Assembly (NCBI GenBank): GCA_937915755.1
Contig: CALGGR010000272.1
Location: forward strand, 1-13,602
Reading direction: 5' to 3'
DNA: 13,602 nucleotides
Source of the DNA: an uncultured Fretibacterium sp.
GTDB lineage: Bacteria; Synergistota; Synergistia; Synergistales; Aminobacteriaceae
Made by a program: the position numbers and the translations under genes. Below the pieces are notes generated by a model, which worked only from the letters and a program-made list of their open reading frames with translations, was not told where the DNA came from and ran no database searches. Below, one piece after another: positions 13,341-13,602 of the stretch. Numbering within the stretch: position 1 is the first letter of the stretch; each line of letters opens with the position of its first letter.

Positions 13341-13573
13341 AAGCGAAGATAAACACATTCTCAGACTCTATGCAGAAAATACTGCATCAGTACGGAGACG
13401 ATGTAAGAGAGACTGCCAGACAGTTGGTTAAACGCGCCGGCGAAGAGGCGAGAAAAAAGCTGAAGCAGGTTCCTCCGACCCCAAAGAAGACCGGAGGATA
13501 CGCTAAGGGTTGGGCTATCGGAGACTACACATGGTCCGTCGGCGGGGCTGAGAACGTGTCTTCACAAGATTAA
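13337..13573 (+). CDS. HK97 gp10-like head-tail protein, apparently truncated
   Basis: A 78-residue frame starting in an ATGA overlap with the closure gene. The N-terminal helix (about 8-45) and LKQVPPTPKKTGGYAKGW (about 41-58) match the HK97 gp10/minor tail family, in which a TGxYAKGW block is followed by another 50 or more residues with a HLLExGH-like motif. Here the frame stops soon after WSVGGAENVSSQD, so the second half is missing. A frameshift or an insertion junction just past 13530 could explain it. The 29 bases after the stop are A/T rich and end in AAAAAAAGGA, which may be the ribosome site of a gene beyond the window. Confidence 0.7.
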   Translation: MKAKINTFSDSMQKILHQYGDDVRETARQLVKRAGEEARKKLKQVPPTPKKTGGYAKGWAIGDYTWSVGGAENVSSQD

Positions 13574-13602
13574 TGATTCATGATACTCTAATAAAAAAAG
13601 GA

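Overview
The window looks like an accessory (defence and mobile-element) region of a bacterial chromosome that runs into a prophage remnant. Shine-Dalgarno sites of the AGGAGG type, a Tn916-like tyrosine recombinase, an Ll.LtrB-like group II intron and a head module with a phi29-like head fiber all suggest an anaerobic Gram-positive-like host (Firmicutes, possibly Negativicutes or Clostridia) or a Synergistota relative. No marker gene fixes the taxon. No tRNA, rRNA or CRISPR array was seen.

Left part (1-2500). A minus-strand gene with an N-terminal DUF262 domain runs off the left edge. Just upstream of its start lies a 1.5 kb cassette (263-1760): a tyrosine recombinase gene bounded by two inverted copies of a 25-bp site. 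Each copy has 8-bp palindromic arms around a 9-nt asymmetric spacer. CTGA-type repeats resembling arm-type recombinase sites lie inside both ends and are also inverted relative to each other. This is the layout of a self-inverting DNA switch whose left breakpoint is 22 bp upstream of the DUF262 start. To the right of the cassette is a truncated exodeoxyribonuclease III-type gene.

Middle part (2770-6625). Five minus-strand genes are packed as one apparent operon behind a TTGCTT-17-TATTAT promoter. In order they are a RelB/DinJ antitoxin, a YoeB toxin, a single-chain MmeI-like (type IIL/IIG) restriction-modification protein, a 49-aa protein and a 94-aa protein. The two small proteins share a TQIGxQNNY motif, and their function is unknown. 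The addiction module seems to head the restriction operon.

Middle right (6961-9448). Three more minus-strand genes follow: an exonuclease-BRCT fusion whose exonuclease motif has lost its acidic residues, a PD-(D/E)XK nuclease of the Rpn/transposase family, and a cysteine-containing regulator with a sigma-70 region 4-like helix-turn-helix. The regulator's ribosome site is one arm of a perfect 10-bp inverted repeat.

Right part (9534-13602). A complete 2.5 kb Ll.LtrB-like (IIA) group II intron, with a reverse transcriptase-maturase-HNH protein starting at TTG, sits inside the last codons of what reads as a phage major capsid gene. Only about 63 codons of that gene remain. A head fiber protein, a gp6-like head-tail connector, a head closure protein and an apparently shortened HK97 gp10-like protein follow. 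Terminase, portal and protease genes are absent, and the plus-strand capsid remnant abuts a divergent regulator, so this is a decayed or rearranged prophage.
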